A stretch of DNA of 64,000 nucleotides from Primula veris (taxonomy: Eukaryota > Streptophyta > Magnoliopsida > Ericales > Primulaceae): the NCBI GenBank assembly GCA_963682055.1, contig OY821746.1:20154481-20218480 (forward strand). Reading direction: 5' to 3'. Under the pieces are notes generated by a model. It did no database searches, was not told the DNA's origin, and saw only the letters and a program-made list of their open reading frames with translations. The position numbers were made by a program, and so were the translations under genes. Positions 11,577 through 25,300 of this stretch are shown piece after piece. Position 1 is the stretch's first letter. Each line of letters opens with the position of its first letter.

Positions 11577-13852
11577 TTAATTTCCCCTTATATATTTATT
11601 TTTGAGAATAATGTTTATTCTTAATCAATATTTATCTGAAATTTCCTTCTCTAACGTTTACCTATTTATTAATTTCTATACATTGTGATCTATGTTTTTC
11701 TTGTTTCTATTTTTGTAAATTTTTAGATTATGTTCTTTTATTTTCTTGATTTTGGATAAATGTTTGGCATTTGGTCCCTCTTTTAATTAACATTTTGCCA
11801 TTTTTTTTGTCTTTATATGTTTTTTTTTCTTTCTTTTTCTATGAGTTTATATTTACCCATTGGTTTTTTTTAAAAAAAAATAATTAACTTTTTCAAAATA
11901 AAATGATATTGGTGGTTGCATCATTTTGGTAGTGTTCTCCTGTAAACTTAGTTTGTAGTTTCTCAATTTCTCAAATAAAACCAAATTAAATGTAGTTTAT
12001 TTTATATAAACCACCATCATCATCAAACTATGCATTTATCTCAAAAATTTGGGGTCCACTATATAAAAATCAAATAAAAATTTATTCGTTTTCGTATCAA
12101 TGGATTTTCCTCCGTCATAAGTTTCTATCCAATGCCAATTATTCATCGATTTGTCTTATTTTATATAAATGTAGTTTATTTTTTGATCTATGTAGCAATC
12201 AGTTTAAAGATCTCGAGTTAGCTAGGCTTGGTTAGCGTGGGTTTTTTCTTTGCTGGATTCAATAGATTGTTTGATTTCCTTTTAGTTTTGCTACAGAGGT
12301 TGTGGCCAGGGTTTCATGAAACTGTTAGTCGGTCAAAGAGTTTTGAGTTATCTTGTGAATGGATCCCGGTTAGAGAGTTAGAGCATATTTGTAGGCTCAA
12401 AAAGTGAAGACACGGTTCCATCATGATGGGAATTTCGTTGAGACAGATTGTGATGACTTATTATGGATTATGCTACAGAGATTGTTGCTTGGATGTTTAT
12501 GAGCCTGACAGTTGGTCAACTCCTCATTATTTGGCGAGACTACTTGTTAGATGGTTATTGGTTGAGAGAGTTTGAGCCAATGGTTTCTTTTCTTGATGAG
12601 TATTTGATTAGACTTGATACGAATTACACCTGTTTTTTATTTGGTTGTGGTGCAAGCTTACTGTGATTAGTAAGCTTGTTATCTTTATCTTAGGGTTTAT
12701 AGAGGTTAGTACTCGATGGAGGTTTAGCAATTTATTTGCTATGATCTTGTTTTATTTGTACCAAGCTGTGACCTTGGTTTGTTTTGTTTGTTCAAGAAAA
12801 ATTATTGCTTTAGATGGTTCTTATGAGCTTCAATGTATATATGGGTTATGTCCCGCTTTCATATATGATACACTACTTACCAAAATAAATAAATCCAAAT
12901 TATAACAAAAAAAAAGTGCTAAAATGAAATAAACATAAAAAGGAAAAGGGATTTTAAGTGGATCATTTGACCAGAAATTTTGGACAATTGCAACTTAATG
13001 AATAGTAAAATGTAGAATTCCTTTTAATGTTAAAATGTACATGTCGGTGACAGTTAACAAACACAGTATACCGGCAAAATACAGAATTTAAAAAACACAT
13101 GCAACTTTAATAAATGTAATTGATGGGTGACATTAAATGTTTTCTATATGATTCAAGATTTTCCAGCAATTTCTATAAACATAATTACCCATAAACAACA
13201 TTTACTGATCACTATTCACTAAGAATTAATCACAAATAAAGTAATGAAAGGGAATATGGACATTTTAAGGACTGTCATTTTAGGTTTAATACAGAATGCA
13301 ATCAATGTGATGTATATGTGAATTTCTCTAAATGCAATACAGAATACAGAATACAGAATGCAATACAAATTTTTTCTAAATGCAATAAAAAAATAGGACT
13401 GTCATTTTATGGAATCAAATCTCATGGTGCCTAATTGCCCATACAGAATGAAATCAATGTGATGTATTTGTAAATTTCTTTTATTATTATGAAATTTATG
13501 AAAGAATCAAAGAAGGTAGGAAATAAACAAACAATTTTTTTAATGTTATTTAACACAATTTTCCAATAGTAAGGGAGTAACGGGGATGCCAAAACTCACT
13601 CAAGTTTCGGTTGACGCTGATTTAAAAAAAAAAAATCATGACTCAATAAATAAAATCCAATTTTTATGGTTAGAAAACTCAGTTTTGCAACTTCTTTGAC
13701 ATATGATTTCTTTTATTGTATGTTGGTAAATGTACTTTAGCTAGGCCGTAATACAAACAATTGTAGAGATCTTTACTTTCGTAGTAGTTTTCTGGGTCCC
13801 GTTTGGAGAGTTACGTATGCATATGTGAAAAAATGAAGTTGAAGTACTCCAG
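11577..13852. other. Intergenic DNA with small duplications
   Basis: No gene is supported. Two adjacent 60-85 codon frames at 12463-12905 have no recognisable domain. Around 13265-13485 a segment is present twice: AGGACTGTCATTTTA followed by an AATCAATGTGATGTAT block, with CAGAATACAGAATAC triplets between the copies. Confidence 0.4.
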
Positions 13853-14062
13853 CCTATTTGTTTTTACTAATTAGGTACTCAATCTATTAATTTTACCAAT
13901 CAAGTACCAAGCTACAAACTTTGTGCCAATGAGTTGCACGTCGTCAGATAAATTGACGGAAATTTGATGGCATGTACCTGATTGGAATGAGTTTGTAGCT
14001 TGGTTACTTAATTGAAAAAAATAAAAGATTAAGTATCTCATTGGTAAAAGCAAATAGTTGGG
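13853..14062. mobile_element. Foldback MITE, about 210 bp
   Basis: The two halves are inverted copies of each other. ACCAAGCTACAAACT near 13907 pairs with AGTTTGTAGCTTGGT near 13989, and the ends (CCTATTTGTTTTTACTAAT and the complement of TTGGTAAAAGCAAATAG) also pair. The centre, around 13937-13965, contains CGTCGTCAGATAAATTGACGG. The ORF that spans it on the minus strand is a by-product of the palindrome. Confidence 0.65.
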
Positions 14063-16308
14063 GGGGTAATAAACAACATTTTTTCCAAGAAAAAGTGTAT
14101 ATGTTAATAAAAAGAAGGGCTCTCGCTAGGGTATAGTCCAATGCATCTTTAATTGACACTTACTTTTAGCCAATAGAATAATGTTTTTATTATATCTATA
14201 TAGACGGAGCCTAGAGAGGGAGAAGCGGCAAATCACTTCTACCGAGTTCCCCAATAGCAGCTTAGTACTCATTCTCTTTCCATCGGCGTGGCACTGCTAC
14301 ATGCTTCTGATTAAGAGAACATGAAAAGTAGGAAAAAGAAAAGCAAATTACGAGCATCTATTTGAGTACTCGATCGTATCCAATATATAATTATAGTTTT
14401 TTTTTTCTATTATAGTGGAAACACCTTACAATCTGGCATTTTATGCTTAAGGGAAGAAATGTTCTTAATGGATCCAGGACATGGTGTAGCGGCCCAACCC
14501 TTAAGTCAAACCGCCACAGTCGTCTTCCACCAACAATATAGTACGCTTTGACCCAATTTCGTCATTTGCTTCTTGGGTTGCACGGCTTAAAAAGGTCTTA
14601 CTGATTAGAAGAATGATACTCATATATATAGACAATGTGGAATAACTTTCTATCTGTTTACCACAATATTTCGCTACAAAAATTCAGGTTTTTACACATG
14701 GGATCCCCATAATTTGCATGCAAGAGCCTACAAGAGTGCCCATCAACCAAGCCACCAGTTTTGGGAATAAGGTGGGATACCTAGTCTGATGGTCGATAAA
14801 TCAATGATCAAAGAGAAAGAGAAGAATTTTGAAGAATTTTTCATCGATCCAATGGCGAGTGAATCACTAATCAAAAGAGCAAGCACGTCGGCTTTAATGA
14901 TTTATGGGATCCTTGGATGTAGTGGATGATGAACCACTTCTTCTTTTTCCACGAAGATCCACACAAAACCGGGCTTGTATGGAACAATTTAAAATGCAAA
15001 AGAGGTCAAAACGTAATACATGAGATATGACTGAAATGAAAACAACCGAGGCGAAAACAGTCAATTTCGTTTTCGTTTTCGTTTCGTTTAGATTTTTTGT
15101 TTTCGTGACGAAATGAAAAACCTTTTTTTGTTTTCGTTTCGTTTCGTCTCATGAACCCATTTTTTCTCATTTCGTACTTTTTCATATTGTCTCGTCTTAT
15201 TAATTTTTATTAAGAAACAACATTGCATTGCTAATTTAGTACCTGCATCATAAAAAGAAAAGAAATGACTTGATAATAAAATTACAATATGTTACTTAAT
15301 ATAAATCCATCATGTCATATAATATTTTTACTATACATTTATTATATATATGTGTGTATATTTATTTATTTTTAGACGAAAATAAAATTTAACGAAATTA
15401 AAAAGGCTTTGATCATTATCATCTCGTTTACTAAACGAAATATATTTTTTATTTCATTATCATTTCATTTAGTAATGAAAAAAACGATACGAGCTCTTAA
15501 CGAAACGAACACGGAATTTCTGCCTCATCTGCGGCCCTAAGGGGAGATGATGGGGATTAGGGATCAGGACTAGTAATAAGTTGAAACTGTTTCAGTTATA
15601 TATAAATTACATCCCTAGTCCTCAAGTTTCTAGACATTAGAGAAAAACCCGTAGTTTTCAAAACACGGACAGATTTAGGCTGAATAGTTTTTACTTCAAA
15701 ATGAAAATATCAATCATACCTGTGTCATGAAGATGTTATTTTGAGATGGACAATATGGAATGTTGTGGTGTCATTACACCATTCTATTGTGATGATGAGT
15801 CATAAGTCGCAACAAATATACAACGTTGTTTTTATAAATTCAGAATAATTATTTGTATAAATAATTATCTTTATAAATTTTAGTTTTAAGTAAAAATTAA
15901 TTTCACGATAGAAACTGCTCTGCTCAGCACGTCAGAGCTTAACAAGTCAAGCGTTAACAGAGTCAGACTCGGCCCTGCTTCTATTCATTTGCAGCTCTAA
16001 GACTCAAATCAAGTGCTCGATATTATTATTTCCATTCAACATCAGCATGGCACTTCGGAAATTAAGTATAAGTGAAAATGAAACTGCAGAACTAATGAGA
16101 AGTTAAATGAATCGGACAATTTCTAAAAGTAAGATCGTATTTGCACATAAAACTTCTTTCAAGATTATATATGGCATCACGCAAGTTTCCTTCCACATAT
16201 TGAGATGCTATAAATGTTACAATGTCAAAATTGGGTAGAGTACAGGAAAACAACCGACAAACAGCTAGGTAATAATTAAGCATCAACATGAAATGAAATA
16301 CAGTTTTC
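14063..16308. other. Intergenic, downstream of UTP21
   Basis: No gene was found. 15040-15510 is rich in TTTCGTTTTCG on the left and CGAAACGAA on the right, giving a loose inverted arrangement that looks like an old DNA element. The UTP21 3' UTR must lie in the last few hundred bases, but I see no convincing AATAAA on the minus strand. Confidence 0.4.
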
Positions 16309-19300
16309 TCAAAACTGTGAGTTACTGAGAAATGTCACCATGCATCTCGAACTTTGAAACAACTTATCTACTTTCTGCCAAATTGCGGACTGGATTTCAA
16401 GAACCTTGCGTGCCTTCTCTTGTAGCTTTGGATGTCCACGGATTGTTTCACCATGAATCTAAATAACATAGTAAAACCCAAGTCAAGTCAAGAAAATCCA
16501 GGGAGAAAAAACAAAAGTATATTTGATCATGGTAAGGTGGTCCACAAAATCTCAAAAGTAATGCCATAAAAGAAATCATGGGTATATATTTGATCCCAGG
16601 GCCTGAATTCCCAGGATCCCATTTTTTAACATGCCAAGTAATCATATTGCAAAAAGGAAAGCCTGCATAATTGCTACTCGTAAAGCAGTAACAACAAAAG
16701 GGGTCTGGTTGTGTTAGTGGCTATAATTGCAACAACTGAAAGTTCATTTAGCAAATACATTTTGAGCAACATTCGTAGTATTCATTAATGATTATCTGCT
16801 ACAGAAAATACACGTATATAGAGAAATGTTTACAGCTAAAAAGGGGGTGAATGTCTATACCTTCAAAAACAATTTGATCACAGCTTGTACAAACTCGAAG
16901 TTATTTCCGCATGAGATTTCATTTACGAAATAATCCAACAGGAGTTCAATGCAACGAAATTCTGGTCTATTTTCAACTTCTTGTTCTTCATCATCATCGT
17001 CTATAATCTGAAGCAGTCTAATCTCCACATCCAAACCCGAAGGAGATAGGCTTTTTATGTAATTAGTGAATGCTGAAACTGCACCATTAAAATAAAAGTT
17101 TCCGGTATACATGGAATATCAGTTTTCATTTAATCTTGAAAACCTTACAAAATTAAGTATCAAAAAATAACATGAGAAACTAAACTTACAGTTTCTCTTT
17201 TCCGAAGAGGACTGAAGAAGTTGAACAAATTGGGATGCTGCCAAATTCGTTGGTTGATATCTAATTTCAACGGTCTTGCCATCCTTGTCCTCATTAGCAG
17301 TTTCGATGGGTTTGAACGTTATTTCTCCAGAGAACGACGGAATAGAAGGCAGGAAAAAAGGTGCCTTTTCTGGTTTCTTAGGGGGCTCAATGGGTTTGTT
17401 ACGAGCCTGATCATATCATCGAATAGAAATTTAAACCAAAATTCAATTCACAAATGTAGCCAACCCCTATTTCAATTGCCGTAAAGCTTGTAAATTAAAT
17501 TTTAAAATGACTTTTTTTTTTACAAAAGAAACCGTTGTGTAAATGGATCCCGATAAAGTTTCCTGAGAAATAGATCCAAAGAATATAGGGGAATAGATCA
17601 CTGGTAGAGATTTTATAAGAGGGTCCAAAGTTTTGAAACCATCATTTCTGGAATATTTATTTAGGACACATCAGCAGCAAACCAATATTAAACGTTTGAG
17701 GCAAGGGTGGTCTGTCGCTACACTACAAGTATCACTGGCAGAAAAAAAAACATATAACTAATGAATTAGCAACACATTAGAGGCGGAAAAGGAACCTTAA
17801 TAATATCTAAGTTGATTAAGCTTTGCCATTGACTCTTGGGCAACAATGAGAGAGTCACGAGATCTGGGATTTGCTGATCTGAATATGACATATGAGAACT
17901 GGGAGAGACTTTCGATTGGATCACAATGGTCTTTTCATCAGAATCGTCTTCTTGAGATCCCTCTATTGAAGATACAGATGGCATCATAACACTCCTAACT
18001 TCCTTCCCACTACCATATGACTCAACATTAGGCGCTGCGGAGAACATTCCCTGATTGACCCTGATAACACCAGAAGTCATTTAAGTTTTTGAATAAAAAA
18101 AAAATCTGTATAGGTTGTACAGAACTGAGTTTTAACCTTTTTGCATCATACTTCTATTGATATGATATTTCCATAGATGAATTATTCGTATACTAATACA
18201 AGAGTTAAAATAATGATATAGTTTAACCTATAACTTGTCCATAGCACACATAACATGACTTTTTTTACTTCTAATAAATCAGGCTTTATATCGTGTTCTG
18301 GTCTCATATACGAAAATATATATACATACATATATACTCCTTTAAAAGCATAGTAAGTTTCCGGTTATGAAAACTAGAACTTGATTTCTATCCTCTGCCA
18401 TTTTTGTACGGCCTATCAAGTAAAAATGACATACCTCACAACTTCATCAAGTAAAGAAACTCTTTATACATAAGGTGGACAGCAAAAATATTAGTCTTTA
18501 GTTATGAGTAACTTTTTAACATTATACTTCTATTAATGTGATAATTCTACGGATAATTCTAATTTATATACCAATATAAGGCTTAAAATAGTACTAATAT
18601 ACATAAGATTTAAATATTAATTTAGCTAATGACTTCAGCCGTATCTCACACATATCATGTCCTACTTATAATCAGGTCGTGTAGAAGATTAGAAGTTGCA
18701 CGTCCTATTCTGGATAAGTATGCAAATATATATTCATACATATATACTCTTCTAAAGCTTACCATAAATAAATCCCATTTTGGTCAGCGTGGGCGGTTGC
18801 TAAGACATCCATATTTGGCGACAAAGATAAAGCAGTTATTGAAACATCAACATGTACAGCATCTATTTGCCTAGCTAATATAACATCCCAAATTCTAAGA
18901 CTCCCATCCATGCTGGACGACAAAAGCCATTTGCCATCCTCACTAAAACACATATCTGTGATACGGTCCTTATGACCTTCAAATTTACGCACCATCCTTA
19001 ATGCCACAACATCAAACAAACGGATTACTAAATCGACTGCCACTGTAGCCAAAAGACCTGAAATGTTTTTAACAGTAATTCACGATTATAGTAGACTTCC
19101 TTCCCAGAGGAGAAAAAAATATCAAAACAAATAGAGAGAAGAGAGGTTGTACCGTTTGACCGATGATAAATAATTTTTACCAAGGAGCACCCAATTTCCC
19201 ATCTGGATTTCAGCTCACGTCCTTTAAAATCCCAAACCTAAATCAAAAAAACAATCTCATCAACAAATTACAAGAAATGTCAAAGATAAAATTACGAATT

Positions 19301-22300
19301 AGCTGTTAGGTTTAGGAAGCAACTGCAGTTTCTGTTTTCCGGAAGTAACAAGCTTCAAACAATAAATATTCAATTGTTTTGAGTTAATAACTCTATTATA
19401 GTAAATCTAACTTGATCGATCACTACACTAAACTCCGACCAAAAAGTGAAAAAAAAGCACCAAATGAAATGAACGACAGAATTGGTTACACGTAGTTAGG
19501 AGGATAGTTGCCAGGATGAGAAACGGGATATGTCAACAACAACAAAAATACACGTGAAATAATAGGAAGCGGGAAGCATAATTTTTGAAATGGGAAACGT
19601 GTTTCCAGTAACTATGGTTAGGAGTCCCCAAGCAAAGTAAAACAGATCAGTAGAAATATAGAAGTGTTTATTTTCTTTGTTCTTTCCCTACAAAACCATG
19701 AAAAATTGGAACACTAAAGATCCATAACTTTTTTAAATGGTTAAAGTTACATGACATAATTTCGCAAAATGAAAAGCACAGCGAAAGTAGGCTGTTCTCA
19801 AGAACCATACTACAAAAATCTTATAGGTAGAAGCACCTTTATATCCCCATGATATCCTGCACTTATCATCAAGGTGTTCGATGAATCACAGGCAACACCA
19901 ACCACCTCCCCTTTATGAGCGTGCCTATTTCTTTCTGACAAATCCGAGTAACTTCCACGGCTAATCCCTGATTGAAGATTAAACCTTTCAATCCAACCAC
20001 CAGCAGTACCTAAAACAGCAAAGTTACCACATGCACTGATGGTACAGGCCTGTCAAAAAAGAAAATAAAGGAAATCAATATCATTAACAGGTGATAAGTT
20101 CTATCTTGGAGTCATAGATGAGGCCTAGTAACAAGGCGTGCTTGGATAATCTTAAAAAAAAAAAGGCGTGTTTGGTTGCAGCTTTTCAGCTCAGATTTTG
20201 GGTTTTTTTTTTAATTAAAAGCTATAGTGGAAAGAAGTATTCAACCTCAATATCCAGCTACTTTGCTAAGAAGCTACAACACCCAGACAAGTCCTAAATA
20301 ATAGTCCCAGTTAACAGCACAAATTCAAAAGGAAAGTGGCATTAACATCAGTATCCGAACAGTAATGAAAAAACAGTTTAAAGTCTTGAAACTGTACTAG
20401 TTACTACTATAGATGTGATTAATATCCGAATCATAGAAAAAGTTGACTATCACCTTGACTGGTGTTGGGTTATCTTGGCATGGTTTTAGGATGTGCTCGC
20501 CAATTACAAAATTCTGAAGCCTCCATACATACGCCTGTGCAGTATCCATATGGCATGTCACCACATTGCACCAATCGCGCTCCCTTATTTCAGCTACCAA
20601 AGTAACATAAGATACACCCAAAATTAGAAACCATCAAAGAGAAGTACCATAAAATTTGGATATTTGCCTTCAAATCAGAGAGCTTACTCTTCGGTGAACA
20701 CACTTCCAGGCTAACTTTTAGACTTATATAAAAAAGTAGTAAAGTAGTTGATACGACCAACATATCAGAACATAAAGCAAAGACGGAAAATAATGCATAT
20801 GTACATACCCTCCCATACATAAGCCCATGTAAAACTAGTTTCCCAAGAAAAAGGGTGATCCTTGTCTATAACTTAAAAAGAAGACTACTACACACTAATG
20901 GTTTTGAGCTCGCACTACAAATAAGACATGCTGATAGTAACACTTAACAAAATCAACCTTAATTTATATTATATTATCAAAAAACTTTAGACATTCTGAA
21001 TATTCAATGGAGGAACCGATGAAATAATAAAACGCAGACCGTTTCCAGGTCAGTATTTGGCTTGGTTAGAAGCTTAATCTAAAGATTGACACAACATGGA
21101 CAAAGTGCAACTAAAGAGGGGAGAAAGAAAAGAAAACAATCATGAAGCTGATATTAGAATGCCAAAACATAAAAGACAATGTGTAGACTGCTGAACGATG
21201 TTTATAAAAAATAATATTAAAGTCCAGTACTGAGTATATTACATCATGTATAATAAGAACGGCACATGAAGAAAGTACTTATTATGGCAAGAGAAGAGAG
21301 ACCATACCAACATCAAATGCAATAACAGGCTTCAGTTTTATCTCTTCCTCCTGACATATGATAAAGCAACATAACATTTAGTCAATAGCAACCAATTACA
21401 TGAAATAGAATTAACTGATAGGAAGACGAAACAGTGACATAGCCCCTCTGAGCTAACAAATTTCAGAGACAGAGAAGATTGAATAAAAACATTGAAAGAA
21501 CAAAGCACCTTAAGCTTTAATTTTTTTGCTCTTTTAGATACGTGTCGCTGAGAAAGCTCTCTACTTTGCTGATCCTGAATATAACAGAAATTCGATCAAA
21601 TTTCTAACATCTATATCACAGGAGACAGGGAGAGACACGTATTCACATGCATAAAGAACTTCAGAGCTTCATCTAGATAAAACTTATATTTCCTTTTCTT
21701 TCTTGTGCTCCAGATTAAATAGCTGCATAAATTAAATCCGAGAAGGATATCATATAAAAAAGAAAGTGTACAGATTAAGAATGTGCGACAAACCTGGATG
21801 ACTGAGAAAAGGCGAAAGGCACGATCTTGCCCAGCCGAGAGAATATGCCTCCCATTAGCATAAAACCTGCAAATGGTGAATAATTTTCAATATACCAAAC
21901 AACCGAGTTATTATTTTCTTTTTTGTAAGTTTTCTTTTTCTTATTACACATGGTCGGTAAAGATTTTCAAGAACTAATGCAAAAATTTATGAAACAATAT
22001 GGGGAAATAATTAAACAGCAAGCACATAGCGGCACCAAGTGAAAATGTAATTAAAAACAGTTTTCGAGGATTCCTACTAAAATGATACTGAAACAAGGTT
22101 TAATCACAAGTTGAACACTATAGTCACATGCATTTCCACAAGTAATGTTCAGTTCTAACATAAAAGCTGCTTTCTAGTCACCAATCAACACTAAAATGAG
22201 ATTTATGACATACAAGTGAAACCCAACAAAAGAGAATCACCTTATGCAAAGTGGAGGAGCACTATGCCCACTTCGAAACCGTAAAAGGCGAGGATCCCCA

Positions 22301-25300
22301 TCAGTTGTGTCGAAAACCCACATCTAAGAATCAGCAACCGAAGGGAATAAGAAACATGAAAAGTGTACAAGAATTTTTCTAAACAGAACTGAGTATACAG
22401 TATATCCAAGCATACAAATTACATCGGTAAGTAGTTTCAGCAATTTTTAATTTCCCAGTTTAAGATAACACAATCAGCAGACAGAGGCATGTTACAATAT
22501 GGTGCAAAATATGTTGGTAAAACAGGGCAAACTGTAAGAATATAGGTAGAAAGTGCAGTTACTGCTACGTAAACAGCAAATTCAAAGTAGTTTTACGCTT
22601 TGACAATAATCCATCCAACTCTGCTAACTATGTTTCACTTTTACCTCAGGCACTCATGTTTCTAGAGATTCACATGGCATCAGCTATGTAATTACTTCTA
22701 TTATTTTAAATATATAAACACCATTTGGATTTTATATTTTTTCTTATAAGTGTAGGCAGAATCGATATAACAAGCTTTTTATTGGAAGTTTCACAATAAT
22801 AACTGATGATATTTATTTATTTTTCTTCCTTTTCTTAACCTTATTAATTATATAACAGATACCCTTTTATATAAAAGGCACTTGATGAGCCAATATAGGT
22901 ATTATAAAAATTAAATTATCAACCAGTAACCAGCTTGTATTCACACATGTTGATAAATAAGCCTTATCCCTTTGGTATGCAATATTCAGGTGCGTTGACT
23001 TAATTTTCACAAGACACACCAAGTGCCATTTGGCCTGCGGACCTAAACATAACTTTCAGGGAAGCCAAATGATCTTACTTTTACAGAGTTGTCGGAAGAT
23101 GCACTCATTAACACGGGCTCATTAGCAAAAAAGTGAAGTGAAATTATTGAACTATCATGAGCCTCTCTAATGACAGACTGAAGCCGCCTTTTCTCAAGAT
23201 TCCAAATGCTAATGACACCAGATGAGCCTCCCGATGCCAACAGAGGCTGCCCATCTACAAGGTAAAATACCTCATATACTTAACGACGGGTGAGAAATAA
23301 AGGCTAGTTAACAGAAATATTTCGGAAAAAGAAAAACAAAACTTGGGAACTGTCAACAACAGTCAAAAAAAATTCAGTTGCAGCAGCTATTATAACAGTC
23401 ACTTATGAGACAAAGGTCAACTCCTAAAGGTCTTAAAGTCTATTCGTACATAAATTACACAGTTATAGTACTTGTTATGACCTGCAAGAATCATTTAAAT
23501 ACATTTCTTTTAGGATAATAAACTAAATGTATTCACTTTCGACTTCGTGAATGCAGTTTTTTTGTTTCTTCTCTTGTAATTAAACATTTAGCGGAAGTTT
23601 CTCTTTTTATAAGAAATTAATAAAGCCACAGAAATTCACACTCATTCTACGATTTTTTTCTTTTCTATACCCAAAGAATAAGAATTGAGTACTCATTGAA
23701 GCTATATCACAAATTTTAACTGGATAAAAAGAGTGCAAGGCTGCAAGAACACAGATGAAACTATTAATGAGATAAAAACTCCATTCATCGAGAATTTTTG
23801 GTCACGATTGATGATAAAAGACACGTCGTTTTAGAAGCATATGTCTATAAACATAAAATGAATAAAGACCCTCAATTAGTTGCTGAAACAAACTAGGTCT
23901 GATCCAACTTGTGTGTTTAAAATAACATGCTAAACCAGGTAACAGAGTCAATCCTTACTTTATAGTTGACAATTTGAAATCTTAATATTGATGGTGGACA
24001 TAGTTCGCCATAAGATTACAGATGATAAAGGTCATATATTTAAGTCAACTACAAAAAATCAGGACAAAGAAATGGATGCAATGGGATAAAAAACAACAAA
24101 CCTCAACACATTTAATTAACCCCATCTGCCATGATTGTAAAAGCAAATAATAAAGTGCATTCTCAAACAAATAATAATAACCCAAACTTACCAGTGCTAA
24201 AAGACAATGAAGTCACGGCTCCGCGAGTTGAATGGGTAAATGTAACTATCTCTTCATCGTAACGAATGTTGTGCACGTGGATCTTCCCATCAGCACAGCC
24301 AATTGCGACAACATCAAGAGCCGGTGATGATATACAACAGCATACAGAAGATTCCCATCCCTTGAACTCGTACAGTTTTTTCTTAGTGCTAACATTCCAA
24401 AGTTGTAAAGAACCCGCCTCACTTCCAAGAAGTACCTATTTGCATTATTGAAATATTATTGCAGAATAAATTATTTGTTCTTCCCTGAACAATAACCATC
24501 AACAACAAATGTAAAGAATTATCCTCGCTTCCAAGATTTGCATTATTCAAATGTATCGCACAAGAGAATTAACTATTTTTCCCTAAACAATAATCATTAA
24601 CAACAAATAAACAGTCACCTTATTTAGGTATGTATCAGGATGCATTATACATGTGGGAGTGAACTTGTCCTCCAAAATAATCTGGCCGATTGGATCAATA
24701 TGCTGTTCAATTCCTTTAAAGGCCCACATGAATATGTTGCCATTTGCATCAACACTTAAAATGTGTTCTCCAAACAATAGGAGATTGTTGATCTTAGCAG
24801 TATGTTTGCTCCAAGTTGCCACCTGTTAGGACAAAAGCTGTCAGCTCCCTAATTAATTTTAATGGATATTGCTGACTAAGGTTATATATATCAACCAGAA
24901 GATCTGACAAGTTCAAAATTAAGAAAAACTAACAGATAAACAAGTCACAAAGTGCATAACGTCCATTGAGTAAGAATACTTAGCGTACATGTGAATTTTA
25001 ATGCAATCCGTAATCTACATCTTATTTGGAGAGCTAGTCATAAAATATTTTCTCGTTTAGTAGCAATTTCTTATGGCCCATATTACCAACTATTTTGTCA
25101 CTTCTTGAGAGGAAACCAACTGTACCAGGTGGAGAATAAATTCTCAGACTTGTCATACAGGGACTGGGAACGAGAAACCCAATTTCGTCTGAACCCAACT
25201 AAACTCTACATATATGTCATCAATCAAAGGCTTCAAGAACCTGATTAAATGATGCAGCAGAAGGTCGGTTCTGTTTGAAAAACAGTAATTGCATTATATT

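Noticed and set aside
12463..12905. Two adjacent plus-strand frames with hydrophobic stretches
   Set aside because: Hydrophobicity follows from T-rich DNA. No family likeness, promoter or splice model could be supported.
16092..16289. Minus-strand frame after the UTP21 stop
   Set aside because: UTP21 ends cleanly at 16309 with the expected C-terminus, so this is 3' UTR or flank.
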